Origin: Bdellovibrio bacteriovorus
Lineage (GTDB): Bacteria > Bdellovibrionota > Bdellovibrionia > Bdellovibrionales > Bdellovibrionaceae
DNA: 64,000 nt
Assembly: GCF_001592755.1 (NCBI RefSeq)
Contig: NZ_LUKF01000019.1
Location: 299,380 to 363,379 of the forward strand
Direction of reading: 5' to 3'
Positions 15,813-24,378 of the stretch are shown here, one piece after another (within the stretch, counting starts at the first letter, position 1; each line of letters begins with the position of its first letter). The position numbers and the translations under genes are program-made. Under the pieces are notes generated by a model. The model saw only the letters and a list, made by a program, of their open reading frames with translations. It had not been told where the DNA came from and did not search any database.

Positions 15813-16169
15813 ATGAAGTCGGTTATCTTAAGCGCGGCTCTTTTACTTTCAGTCACGTCGGCTCAGGCCGAGAGCATCTATTGCACTTTCACTGAACCCT
15901 TTTTGTCGGTGAGCTATAACAGTGACACGAACAAAGTTAAAATCACATCCCCAGACAATGGCGGTGCGGAACTCAACGGGATCGTGAAATACAAACAGGG
16001 CGGAGTCATCCGTTTTGAAGTCGAAGGTCTTACCCAATATCTTGATTTGTATTTGAATAAAGAAGGCTCTGACGGAATGAGCGATTTCATTTATCCGTTC
16101 GAGGGCGTTATCAGCGAACAGCTTTATGGTGGTTGTGAAACGGACTCTTTGAAAAAGAGACTGCCTTAG
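15813..16169 (+). CDS. Small secreted protein of unknown function
   Basis: This 118-residue protein has a clear signal peptide (MKSVILSAALLLSVTSAQA, cleavage after residue 19). Two cysteines in the mature part (near 24 and 110) could form one disulfide. The rest is acidic with beta-like alternation. GGAGG is well placed before the ATG. I do not recognise the family. It is one of two plus-strand genes lying between rho and rpmE. Confidence 0.8.
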   Translation: MKSVILSAALLLSVTSAQAESIYCTFTEPFLSVSYNSDTNKVKITSPDNGGAELNGIVKYKQGGVIRFEVEGLTQYLDLYLNKEGSDGMSDFIYPFEGVISEQLYGGCETDSLKKRLP

Positions 16170-16249
16170 ATGCTCCCTATGGTTTGAGAGGGAACAGAAG
16201 TATTATCCGTTATCAGCTCAAACCGGGAATATTCATGACAGCTCTGTAA

Positions 16250-16278
16250 GGTACGTCAGGAGCTCGTTCTGGCGTACC
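16250..16278 (+). promoter_or_regulatory. Hairpin just before the delta-60 gene
   Basis: GGTACG pairs with CGTACC and CAG with CTG around a 9-base loop. It ends 12 bases before the start codon. It lacks a T tract, so it is a leader hairpin or operator rather than a terminator. Another small stem (TCCCT with AGGGA) lies at 16173-16192. Confidence 0.35.
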
Positions 16279-16290
16279 GATAAGAATGTC

Positions 16291-18795
16291 ATGCACAACT
16301 ATTTTGTACATTTTGGAATAGCATTTGGATTGCTTCTCAATATGGGATGCACCATCGAGGCAAAGCTTCACCAGCTCTCGTTAAAGACCACCACATCTCC
16401 ATCAACCGATATTTTAAATCCCGCGAGTTTTCATAAATTCGGTTGGATAAAGTACCGCGAAGATTTCATAAACACTGATCACGCTGACGGGCAAATCACC
16501 GACACCGCTAGAACCACAGATGGAAAAATAGTGGCAGTAGGCTTTTCTCCCTCTGTGGCTTTTATTGTCCGTTATCAGGATGACGGCACAATTGATACCA
16601 GTTTTGGCGAGAAAAACGGAGTCACCACCTTCGACATTCCTGAAAGCACCCAGATTTTTGTGAATGTAAAACCTGACGGAAAAATCGTCGTGATCACGGC
16701 GAAAGAAAGCAATTCCCAAAACACCTTGCACCAGTTCACAGAATCCGGATTGCCAGATCTTACGTTTGGATACAATGGCACTGCATTTATTGATAACTCT
16801 GATGATAAACAAATTAAAAGCACCGTGATTCAATCCGACGGCCGTGTTGTTGTCGCGGGAACAATTAATTCTGAGTACATTATCCAACGTATCAATCTCG
16901 ACGGCACTTATGATTCGAGTTTTAATAATGGCACCGGAAAGTTGATCCTAAGCTACGCCACTGCCGGCAATTCGCCCCTACGAATAAAGCAGCGCAACGA
17001 CTCACTCTATTTAGCTGGCTATCAATGGACTGGCGGAGAGTTTTCAGCCTGCATCGCAAAAATTTCTTCTGACGGTGTTTCAGACACGAGCTTTGGTGGA
17101 GGCGACGGAGCCATCACTTTCCAAACACCAGGAATTTTATCCACCGCTTATGATGTTGAAATAGATAACAACGGTAAAATTATCATGGCTGGAATTTTTG
17201 ACGAATACGCCAGTGATATTCCTTTCCTTTATCGCTTCAATAGCGACGGCACTCCTGACACCTCATTTTCGGGAGATGGCTATGCGCCTTTAACTACAGG
17301 GGCGGTAGTCAAAGGTCATCGGATACATATTCTTTCTAACGGAAAGATTGATTTGATAGGTACGATGTCCGGAGATGTTTTTCGAGCTCGTTTTAATTCG
17401 GACGGCTCGATTGATTCTGGATATCATGTCTCTGGTTACAAGCTTCAATCCGTCGGCTTAGCTGTTTCTGACAGTATTGCCAGCACGTATCTTTTACCAG
17501 ATGACAGTGTCATCATTATTGGTGGAGGAACAGACACCAACAGCATCTGGGTTTCCTTCAATCTGAAGTCGACGGTGACGGCAGGATTTGATGTCGCTTA
17601 CGGAAGTACAGGCACATTGAAAACATATTTTGCTAATATCCGAGAGTACATTTTTTCTACGTTAGTGTCTTCCGACGGAAAAATAGTTTCTCTTCTGTCC
17701 GTAAGAAACGACGACGATACAACCTACAAAATAGTTCAACATAATCCCGACGGCTCTTTAGATTCGTCCTTTGGCGTTGGCGGCACAGCCGTGCTCACAA
17801 CGGACAATGAAATCATGGACATCATTAAAATATATCAAACCGAAGATAAAAAGCTGCTCGTTCATTTTCATAGCAATGACGGTGTGAGCGACTATCCAGT
17901 TCTTCAAAGGTATCTTCCCTCAGGCAGCGTTGATACTAGCTTTGGCGTTAATGGTGAATTGAAGCTCGACGCTCTCTCTGCTCTCTATTTTGATCAAATG
18001 CGACTTCTTGCTGACGGCGGTTTTTATATCGCCGGAGAAATGACCGTAGCTTCTGACGTCCATGTCGTCGTCGCGAAATTCCTTCCGTCGGGAAGTTTAG
18101 ATCTTTCTTTCGGTGGCGGAGATGGATATTGGCTCAGCAACATGGCCGACAATCTAAGTTATGTTAAGGGCTTGCATATAACGGAAGATTCTATCTATGT
18201 TTCATTGAACGCCGACGTCTCTGGCAACATGGCAATCGCCGCCATCAAATTGGACCTTCAGGGAGTGCCCGATCCAAGTTTCGGGAGCAGTGGTATTTTG
18301 AAGTTCAATCCCGTTGCCGGTAAAAGTTATAATTCAAAGGCGAATCTTGTCGATGAAAGCAATAGATTGGTAGTTCTCGCCGAAACAGATGCCTTTGGAC
18401 CTTCCCAATACGCCGCGTTCCGTTTCGATGAGGCAGGGAACCTTGATTCGTCGTTTGGAACTGCTGGCGTCACTTTGATCGACAATTTGCCTGCAGGTTA
18501 TGATGCATTTCTGGCTAACAAAATCACTCTGACTTCCGATGGAAAAATCCTCATGGTAGGAAGACTGAAAAAAGAAACCTGGCTTTCTGAGTTGGTATTC
18601 TTGCGACTGAATGCGGATGGAACAAGAGACACTAGTTTCGGAAACTCAAACAACGTCGTATCTCATCCTTATTTTGAATTAAGTAACTACGGAACTTTGT
18701 TAATGAAGAACGACGGAAGTTTTTTATACACGACCGACTTGGGCGAAGACGGATTGATCATGTCATTCAAAGCCGACGGTTGCTTTAACAAATAA
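16291..18795 (+). CDS. Delta-60 repeat protein, probable surface or periplasmic lipoprotein
   Basis: The 834-residue protein consists of about thirteen copies of the delta-60 repeat. Each is marked by a DG-x-x-D-x-SFG-x-x-G block, for example near residues 95, 205, 265, 490 and 770. Such repeats occur in large exported proteins of deltaproteobacteria and probably form a beta-propeller-like or solenoid fold; their function is unknown. The N-terminus is hydrophobic and ends in LLNMGC, which resembles a lipobox with an unusual -3 residue, and the n-region has no Lys or Arg. Cys24 is the likely lipid site. The ribosome-binding site is weak. Confidence 0.85.
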   Translation: MHNYFVHFGIAFGLLLNMGCTIEAKLHQLSLKTTTSPSTDILNPASFHKFGWIKYREDFINTDHADGQITDTARTTDGKIVAVGFSPSVAFIVRYQDDGTIDTSFGEKNGVTTFDIPESTQIFVNVKPDGKIVVITAKESNSQNTLHQFTESGLPDLTFGYNGTAFIDNSDDKQIKSTVIQSDGRVVVAGTINSEYIIQRINLDGTYDSSFNNGTGKLILSYATAGNSPLRIKQRNDSLYLAGYQWTGGEFSACIAKISSDGVSDTSFGGGDGAITFQTPGILSTAYDVEIDNNGKIIMAGIFDEYASDIPFLYRFNSDGTPDTSFSGDGYAPLTTGAVVKGHRIHILSNGKIDLIGTMSGDVFRARFNSDGSIDSGYHVSGYKLQSVGLAVSDSIASTYLLPDDSVIIIGGGTDTNSIWVSFNLKSTVTAGFDVAYGSTGTLKTYFANIREYIFSTLVSSDGKIVSLLSVRNDDDTTYKIVQHNPDGSLDSSFGVGGTAVLTTDNEIMDIIKIYQTEDKKLLVHFHSNDGVSDYPVLQRYLPSGSVDTSFGVNGELKLDALSALYFDQMRLLADGGFYIAGEMTVASDVHVVVAKFLPSGSLDLSFGGGDGYWLSNMADNLSYVKGLHITEDSIYVSLNADVSGNMAIAAIKLDLQGVPDPSFGSSGILKFNPVAGKSYNSKANLVDESNRLVVLAETDAFGPSQYAAFRFDEAGNLDSSFGTAGVTLIDNLPAGYDAFLANKITLTSDGKILMVGRLKKETWLSELVFLRLNADGTRDTSFGNSNNVVSHPYFELSNYGTLLMKNDGSFLYTTDLGEDGLIMSFKADGCFNK

Positions 18796-18824
18796 AAAAA
18801 GGGAGTCTTTCGACTCCCTTTTCA
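18794..18824 (+). terminator. Bidirectional terminator between the delta-60 gene and rho
   Basis: GGGAGTC pairs with GACTCCC over a 4-base loop, flanked by an A7 tract and a T tract. It can stop both convergent genes. The same stem sequence recurs at 57011-57028. Confidence 0.85.
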
Positions 18825-18847
18825 ATATTCAAATTTCCAATTTCTAT

Positions 18848-20575
18848 CTAGCCTGGGCCCGACATCGCTTTAAGGAAATCTGTATTCGTTTTTGTACCTT
18901 GAACTTTGTCGATTAAGAATTCCATCGCGTCGACAACGTTCATCGGAGCAAGAACTTTACGAAGAACCCATAGACGGTTCAAGTCACCTCTATCAACCAA
19001 CAAGTCCTCTTTACGAGTGCCTGATTTGTTGATGTCCATGCATGGGAAGATACGTTTTTCCATAAGCTTACGATCCAAGTGGATCTCGGCATTACCAGTA
19101 CCTTTAAATTCCTCGAAGATAACCTCATCCATACGAGAACCTGTGTCGATCAACGCCGTAGCGATGATTGTCAAAGATCCGCCTTCTTCAATGTTACGAG
19201 CCGCACCGAAGAAACGTTTTGGTTTGTGAAGAGCGTTGGAATCCACACCACCTGACAAGATTTTCCCCGAAGGAGGAACAACCGTGTTGTAAGCGCGAGC
19301 CAGACGAGTGATGGAATCAAGTAAGATAACGACGTCGTGCTTATGCTCAACCAGACGTTTTGCTTTTTCGATAACCATCTCTGCCACTTGAACGTGACGA
19401 GTTGGTGGTTCATCGAATGTCGACGATACAACTTCACCTTTTACAGTACGTTGCATGTCAGTCACCTCTTCCGGACGTTCATCGATCAATAGAACGATCA
19501 ACTTCACTTCGGGGTGATTGTGCGTGATAGCGTTAGCAATTTGTTGCATCAAAACTGTTTTACCAGTTCTTGGAGGTGCCACGATCAAAGCACGCTGACC
19601 TTTACCAAGCGGAGCCATCAGGTCCACAACGCGTGTTGTGTACTCGCCAGGGCTGTGCTCAAGTTTCAGTCTTTCATTCGGATAAAGCGGAGTTAAGTTG
19701 TCGAAAAGGATTTTATCTTTACCCTTTTCCGTCGTCTCAAAGTTCAAAGAATCAACTTTAAGAAGAGCGAAGTAACGCTCACCCTCTTTAGGAGGACGAA
19801 CTGTTCCCGTAACAGTATCACCGGTTCTTAAACCGAAACGACGAATTTGTGATGGACTGACGTAAATATCATCCGGACCTGGAAGATAGTTGTAATCCGG
19901 AGAACGCAAGAAACCGTAACCATCAGGCAAGATTTCAAGAACGCCAGAACCGTAAATGTCCTGACCCAATTTCGCCGCGCGCTTCAAGATTTCAAAAATC
20001 ATATCCTGACGGCGAAGACCGGCAGCATTTTCAATTTTCAATTTTGTCGCAAGCTCAGTTAATTGAGTGATGTTTTTTGATTTCAAGTCTTTCGATGAAA
20101 GCCATGATTTTTCTTCGTCAGTAAGCTGGATATCCGCCAAATCAACTTCTTGAGTTTGTGCTGGTGGAGTTGATGCGTGTGAATCATCGCCTACAGGCTG
20201 ACCTTCATCACGGTTTCTGTCGCCACGGAAGTCACGGCGTGGTCCATTGTTTCTGTCGTGGCGATGGCCTCCGCGGTCGTTGCGGTCTCCACGATTGTCA
20301 CGATCGCGATTATCACGGTTATCTCTGTTAGGTCTGAATTCGCGACGCTGTTGGTTTTGGTGACGTTCTTGTCTTGGAGCTTGAGAAGGGGTTTCTGCGG
20401 GGGCTGAGGAAGCAGTGGCTTCAGGGGCTGGAGTTGCTGCAGGTGGTTCAGAAGGTGCCGGCGCAGGGGCCGCTACAGCTTCCGGAGCAGACTCTGCCGG
20501 AGTTTCTTCCACAGGTTTTGTGCGTGTGCGCTTTTTAACGACTTCAACGCCTTGTGAATCTTTAGGGTCAGACAA
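18848..20575 (-). CDS. rho: Transcription termination factor Rho
   Basis: Rho is a hexameric RNA helicase that ends untranslated transcripts. The first 150 residues are an added disordered region: an Ala/Pro-rich part followed by a part dense in Arg, Asn and Asp ([20 protein letters not shown]). The Rho N-terminal helical domain (about 155-200) and the RNA-binding OB domain (about 205-275; [11 protein letters not shown]) follow. The ATPase core has Walker A PPRTGKT near 332 and Walker B VVILLDS. At 575 residues it is about 150 longer than E. coli Rho. The TTG start has AAGGAG upstream. Confidence 0.96.
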   Translation of the reverse strand: MSDPKDSQGVEVVKKRTRTKPVEETPAESAPEAVAAPAPAPSEPPAATPAPEATASSAPAETPSQAPRQERHQNQQRREFRPNRDNRDNRDRDNRGDRNDRGGHRHDRNNGPRRDFRGDRNRDEGQPVGDDSHASTPPAQTQEVDLADIQLTDEEKSWLSSKDLKSKNITQLTELATKLKIENAAGLRRQDMIFEILKRAAKLGQDIYGSGVLEILPDGYGFLRSPDYNYLPGPDDIYVSPSQIRRFGLRTGDTVTGTVRPPKEGERYFALLKVDSLNFETTEKGKDKILFDNLTPLYPNERLKLEHSPGEYTTRVVDLMAPLGKGQRALIVAPPRTGKTVLMQQIANAITHNHPEVKLIVLLIDERPEEVTDMQRTVKGEVVSSTFDEPPTRHVQVAEMVIEKAKRLVEHKHDVVILLDSITRLARAYNTVVPPSGKILSGGVDSNALHKPKRFFGAARNIEEGGSLTIIATALIDTGSRMDEVIFEEFKGTGNAEIHLDRKLMEKRIFPCMDINKSGTRKEDLLVDRGDLNRLWVLRKVLAPMNVVDAMEFLIDKVQGTKTNTDFLKAMSGPG

Positions 20576-21001
20576 ACAAATTCTCCTTGTAGGATTAAAA
20601 AAGAAAACGAGGATCTTAAGATAAGAAGTTTGATCCGATTGGAACTAAACTGTTGTGCTTGAGCTAACTTTCGCCAAGGGTCCAGATCTTGTCAACTCAA
20701 AACCAAACGACAGGAAGGGCTTTCAAATCAAATTTAAAGCGTTTTAAAGTGAGATTAAGTCAGGGTTTGAACCAGACTTAACAGGCAATTGGGTCCCTTT
20801 GCGAATTAAAGTTAGCTTATTAAAGCACAGATTAAGTTGTAAAAAAAGAAAGTATTTTCAAGTGTTTAACTTTGATCCAACAGGGTCGGGTTTCACGAAC
20901 ATTTGCGCGCTTTTAATAAAAATTGGCCAGACCCCCTATTAATTTTTCGTAAGTAATACCGAAAGGATAGTATCCAATTAGTTAAGCACAAGGAGTCTAA
21001 C
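20576..21001. promoter_or_regulatory. Intergenic control region between rho and the PilZ gene
   Basis: This 426-bp stretch carries the divergent promoters. For rho, a perfect TTGACA lies on the minus strand at 20695-20690 but the best -10 (AAGTTA, 20670-20665) is 19 bp away, so the call is weak; the leader would be about 85 nt. For the PilZ gene, TAGTAT near 20968 could be a -10. No gene, tRNA or known riboswitch is seen. Confidence 0.3.
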
Positions 21002-21370
21002 GTGGAGGACACAGTTAATGTTCCGGCACCAAGAACCCCTCTAAATCTTGAGGTCTCTTTCAAACGCAATTATGCGCGCGAAGAAACCAGAGGCACGCTT
21101 AAGAATATCAGCATCACAGGAGCCTTTTTGGAGTTTATGGGTGGCGAGGTCCGCGCCAACGAGAAGTTACATCTAGTGTTTGTCGTCGCAGGTCGCGAGC
21201 GCAAAGTTGCGGCTCACGTGATCTGGACAAACTCTGCAGGCTGTGGAGTAAAATTCATGCCTGTAAATAACCGCGACGTGCAGATCGTCGACGATTTGAT
21301 TTATTTCGTCGAGAACAGTCGCGAAGATCGCCGTTCCGTGATGGACACGATCTTTAAAAAGGTGGGCTAA
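21002..21370 (+). CDS. PilZ-domain protein, probable cyclic-di-GMP receptor
   Basis: The single-domain 122-residue protein carries the two PilZ ligand motifs: RxxxR as RNYAR (near residue 22) and NxSxxG as NISITG (near 37). GCGVKF completes the barrel near 80. It should bind cyclic-di-GMP and transmit the signal to a partner; cyclic-di-GMP governs the predatory and host-independent lifestyles in Bdellovibrio. The spacing between the motifs is short, so binding is likely but not certain. The GTG start has AAGGAG 6 bases upstream. It is monocistronic. Confidence 0.88.
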   Translation: MEDTVNVPAPRTPLNLEVSFKRNYAREETRGTLKNISITGAFLEFMGGEVRANEKLHLVFVVAGRERKVAAHVIWTNSAGCGVKFMPVNNRDVQIVDDLIYFVENSREDRRSVMDTIFKKVG

Positions 21371-21421
21371 TCGTAGAATACCGGCTGTGTTGGGGCAGCT
21401 AGGTATTTAAATTTTGGCTTT

Positions 21422-21462
21422 TAAAAATAAGAAGAGCGAGTTTTGAACTCGCTCTTTTTTAT
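21422..21462 (+). terminator. Bidirectional terminator between the PilZ and LysM genes
   Basis: An 11-bp perfect stem (AAGAGCGAGTT with AACTCGCTCTT) has a 3-base loop, an A-rich left flank and a T6 right flank. A GC-rich stretch (21488-21525) follows with no recognised function. Confidence 0.88.
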
Positions 21463-21524
21463 TTTGGGTTGGTGCTGCTTCAGCTTCGGGCCCTCAGGCC
21501 CTCCGCTTTGCGGCCTGCCGGCCG

Positions 21525-22928
21525 TTACGTACCAACGTGAGTGTTGTCCATAGCTTGTTGTTCAAGCTCTTTTTGTTTTCTTTTCTTTCTTAGCACGATC
21601 AAGATTGCAAGACCCGCTGCTGCCAAACCGACAACGCCTAAAGCCACTGTCGTGTCGTTATCCATTCCAGTTGGAGCTTCGTCAGCTGCTGCTTGTTGTG
21701 GAGCAGGTGGGTTGACAGCTTCCATTGGAGGAGGCGGTGGAGGTGGAGCTTGCTCTGCAAAGTCTTGTGGTGGTGGAGGTGGCGGAGCCATTTCCATTTG
21801 TTGTTGCTCTGGCATTGGTGGAGGAGGAATTTCTCCTTGAGCAAAATCTTGTGGAGGCGGAGCCATATCACCTTGTGGTGGAGGTGGTGGGAAATCTTGC
21901 GGCGGTTGCTGCATAGATCCCGCAACTTCTTGATGTTGCGCAGGAGCTTGTTGTTGTTGTTGGGGAGCGGATGGAGCTTGCGCCATTTGGCCGCCTCTCC
22001 AATAACGAAGTTCCGTACCTTCAGCAATCGCGCCTTTAGAATCTACAGAGTTGCTTGACCAAACTTCTTTCCAAGCATTGTCATAACCAAGAAGATCTTT
22101 TGAAACGCTACGGATATTATCCCCAGCCTTAGCCACATAAACTTCGGGAGCCATGCCGTTATCTTCATAATAAGTTACGATTTTAGATGAATCGTCAGGA
22201 CGGTTTGGAGAATTGTAATAAACTTTGTCGCCCGCACGAACATCGCGAGAGTTGAAAGTAGGATTTCCCTTTTTTAATTCTTTTGTTTTATCAGCACCAT
22301 AAATCATTTGGCTGATGCTTGCTAAAGAATCACCCGGTCTTGCGAAATAAACTGTGTTGTACCAAGTTTTTCCGACTTGCCAAGGAGCTGTCGCTACTTT
22401 TTGCAAAGGAACATTCGCTTTTTTCGGAGCTTCTTCAGAAGAAGAATCAACCACTGTCGTTGAAGTCTCTGTTCTTGTAGAGCTTTCAACCATTGTCGTG
22501 TTGTCTTCTGTTGTTGCTGGAGGAGCAGTATCTACAATTGTCGTTGAGGCCGCGGGAGGAGCATCCATTGTTGTTGTTTCAGCAAATGGATCTGCCGGCA
22601 AAGTTTCTGAAGAAGTTGCGACATCTGTTTGTTCTGTCGTCGCTTGATCTTCGCCCAGCGTAGTTTCAGTTGTAGTTGTTGTAGTTTCGGTAGTCGTTGT
22701 TGTTTCAGCAGCTGCTGTTTCACCCAACGCGTCTTCAGGAAGTTGGTCGCTAGCTAAAGAATCGTCACCTGCGATTTCAAGGGCTTCGTCGCCTTCTAGT
22801 TTCTCTAGATCCGCAGAATCATAATCGGCAGTGACTTCTGTATCAGCTTGGTTGTCTTTAGACGTACAGCTTGTGACCTGAGATGCCAGACCTAAGCACG
22901 CTAATAAGATAACGAGTTTCTTCATCAT
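21525..22928 (-). CDS. LysM-domain lipoprotein with a C-terminal membrane anchor
   Basis: This 467-residue protein has a lipoprotein signal ending in VTSC (Cys21). An acidic then Thr-rich low-complexity region covers 22-185. Two LysM-like modules lie at about 195-243 and 261-310 (PGDSLASISQMIYG and AGDNIRSVSKDLLG). A Pro/Gln-rich stretch covers 320-420. A final transmembrane helix (about 426-446) is followed by a basic tail RKKRKQ. LysM modules bind peptidoglycan. Lipid at one end and a helix with a positive-inside tail at the other would let the protein span the periplasm if the lipid end is in the outer membrane. I do not know the family. Confidence 0.85.
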   Translation of the reverse strand: MMKKLVILLACLGLASQVTSCTSKDNQADTEVTADYDSADLEKLEGDEALEIAGDDSLASDQLPEDALGETAAAETTTTTETTTTTTETTLGEDQATTEQTDVATSSETLPADPFAETTTMDAPPAASTTIVDTAPPATTEDNTTMVESSTRTETSTTVVDSSSEEAPKKANVPLQKVATAPWQVGKTWYNTVYFARPGDSLASISQMIYGADKTKELKKGNPTFNSRDVRAGDKVYYNSPNRPDDSSKIVTYYEDNGMAPEVYVAKAGDNIRSVSKDLLGYDNAWKEVWSSNSVDSKGAIAEGTELRYWRGGQMAQAPSAPQQQQQAPAQHQEVAGSMQQPPQDFPPPPPQGDMAPPPQDFAQGEIPPPPMPEQQQMEMAPPPPPPQDFAEQAPPPPPPPMEAVNPPAPQQAAADEAPTGMDNDTTVALGVVGLAAAGLAILIVLRKKRKQKELEQQAMDNTHVGT

Positions 22929-23033
22929 GTGTTCATCCTTGAGTGATGCTATGAAACATACTGTTTCAATAAAGCCTTATTAACAATTTATGCCCAAGAC
23001 TGGAGTGAGGCAAACACTAATACAGTCACTAGA

Positions 23034-23501
23034 CTATGGTTTAAGCAGCTGTAATTTTGCGCCAATTTTGATTTTGTTCTTTTCAAACCAACCTTTTTGC
23101 ATCTCTAGAGCGTACTTCGCCGGTTTCGCGCTGGGGTAAGAAGGAAGTTGAGCATCCGGAATTCCTTTACCAGACTTCATTTCCTGCACATCGACCAAGG
23201 TCCCGCTTCCATCAAAGTATCCAATAGAGAGATCTATCAAAGTATTTTTCATCCAGAAAAAACGCGTTTCTACGTTTTTAAAAATGAAGAGCATGCCTTC
23301 GTTTTCGCCCAGTTTTTCACGAAACATCAGGCCTCGCTCGTGTTGGTCGGCAGTCTCTGCAACCTCCACGACCAAGGTTTTGGTTCCAACCTTGATGTTT
23401 CTTGTCTTAAAAGGAGTCGCCGCAAACAGCGACACAGGTATATATATAGTTAAAAGAAAAAGAAGCGTTTTAATTTTTAAGCATTTCAAGAGCAACGCCA
23501 T
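23034..23501 (-). CDS. DUF192 family secreted protein
   Basis: The 155-residue protein has a signal-peptide-like N-terminus and then a DUF192 domain. The signature segments are RGLMFREKLGENEGMLFIF, FWMKNTLIDLSIGYFD and YALEMQKGWFEKNKIKIGAKL. The family is periplasmic and its function is unsettled. I chose the ATG at 23501 because AAAGGAG lies 7 bases upstream; a TTG eight codons earlier has no such site. It overlaps the end of ppx by 32 bp and closes the gatCAB operon. Confidence 0.9.
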   Translation of the reverse strand: MALLLKCLKIKTLLFLLTIYIPVSLFAATPFKTRNIKVGTKTLVVEVAETADQHERGLMFREKLGENEGMLFIFKNVETRFFWMKNTLIDLSIGYFDGSGTLVDVQEMKSGKGIPDAQLPSYPSAKPAKYALEMQKGWFEKNKIKIGAKLQLLKP

Positions 23502-24378
23502 AACGAACTCCTTTTGTGGAAACAATCATTCCCGGAAGCTTCAATGCTTCTATCACGGCTAATAAAATGGAAGCTCCGGCAAAAATAATATCGGCGCGTC
23601 CTCCAAGTTGATACTTTTCCTTTTTTTCTTCAACGGTCGTCGCCCCGAACTCACGCACCCAGTACGCCAAGCGCTCTTTCCCTAAAAAGAAACCATCTAC
23701 TTTCTTTTCGTCATAACCCCCAACCTCAATTGCAACAAGCGAGGTCGGTGTTCCGGCAACCGCAATGATTTGATCGATCTTTTCTTTTTGTAGTTCAGGT
23801 AAAACTGTTTTGATTTGTTCTTGGATATATTCTTCAACCGCTTTTTGTTCCGAAGCAGGAACAGGTTGGGTCGTGATGAATTTTTCAGTCAAACGAACGC
23901 CGCCGATATTCAGGCTTTCACCAAAAAGAATTTTACTGCCTCGGCCCGAAATAAGTTCGGTAGAGCCGCCACCCACATCGACGATCAATGATGTTTTTTG
24001 ATCGTCGTTCATTCCTGCGGTCGCACCCTGATACGTAATGCGAGCTTCATCTTCACCTGGGATAATTTCTATAGGGATTCCCAGTTCTTCGCCGATTTTA
24101 AAAAGCTCTTTTCCATTTTTTGCATCTCGAGCTGCCGACGTCGCCATGGCCAAAATGCGATCCACTTTATGCAGATCAATTTCTTTTTTAAATTCGGCAA
24201 GGCAGGCCTTGGCGCGCTGAAGGGCCTCAGGATGAAACTCACCGGTTTTATCAACGCCTTGACCTAAGCGCACTGTCGTTGCGAGGTCTTTATGTACTTT
24301 AGTAATTCCGTCTTTCGTGCCTTCAGCAATCAGACAAAGAAAAGTATTTGTTCCAAGATCAAGGGCTGCAACTTTCAT
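23470..24378 (-). CDS. Exopolyphosphatase / pppGpp phosphohydrolase family protein
   Basis: This is an ASKHA-fold hydrolase of the Ppx/GppA family acting on polyphosphate or pppGpp in the cytoplasm. The phosphate-1 loop is ALDLGTNTFLCLIAEG (residues 5-20) and the second is VDVGGGSTELISG (about 137-149). At 302 residues it is the short form, without the C-terminal HD-like domain, so GppA activity versus polyphosphatase activity cannot be decided. It starts one base after gatB ends and overlaps the DUF192 gene, so all are cotranscribed. Confidence 0.9.
   Translation of the reverse strand: MKVAALDLGTNTFLCLIAEGTKDGITKVHKDLATTVRLGQGVDKTGEFHPEALQRAKACLAEFKKEIDLHKVDRILAMATSAARDAKNGKELFKIGEELGIPIEIIPGEDEARITYQGATAGMNDDQKTSLIVDVGGGSTELISGRGSKILFGESLNIGGVRLTEKFITTQPVPASEQKAVEEYIQEQIKTVLPELQKEKIDQIIAVAGTPTSLVAIEVGGYDEKKVDGFFLGKERLAYWVREFGATTVEEKKEKYQLGGRADIIFAGASILLAVIEALKLPGMIVSTKGVRYGVALEMLKN

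Noticed and set aside
16261..16290. Flagellar sigma-28 promoter before the delta-60 gene
   Set aside because: ACCGATAA resembles the -10, but no TAAA lies 15 bp upstream and the site is only 8 bases from the start codon.
21541..22058. Several overlapping frames opposite the LysM protein gene
   Set aside because: They arise from the repetitive Pro- and Gln-rich codons and translate to low-complexity Gly/Trp/Arg strings.
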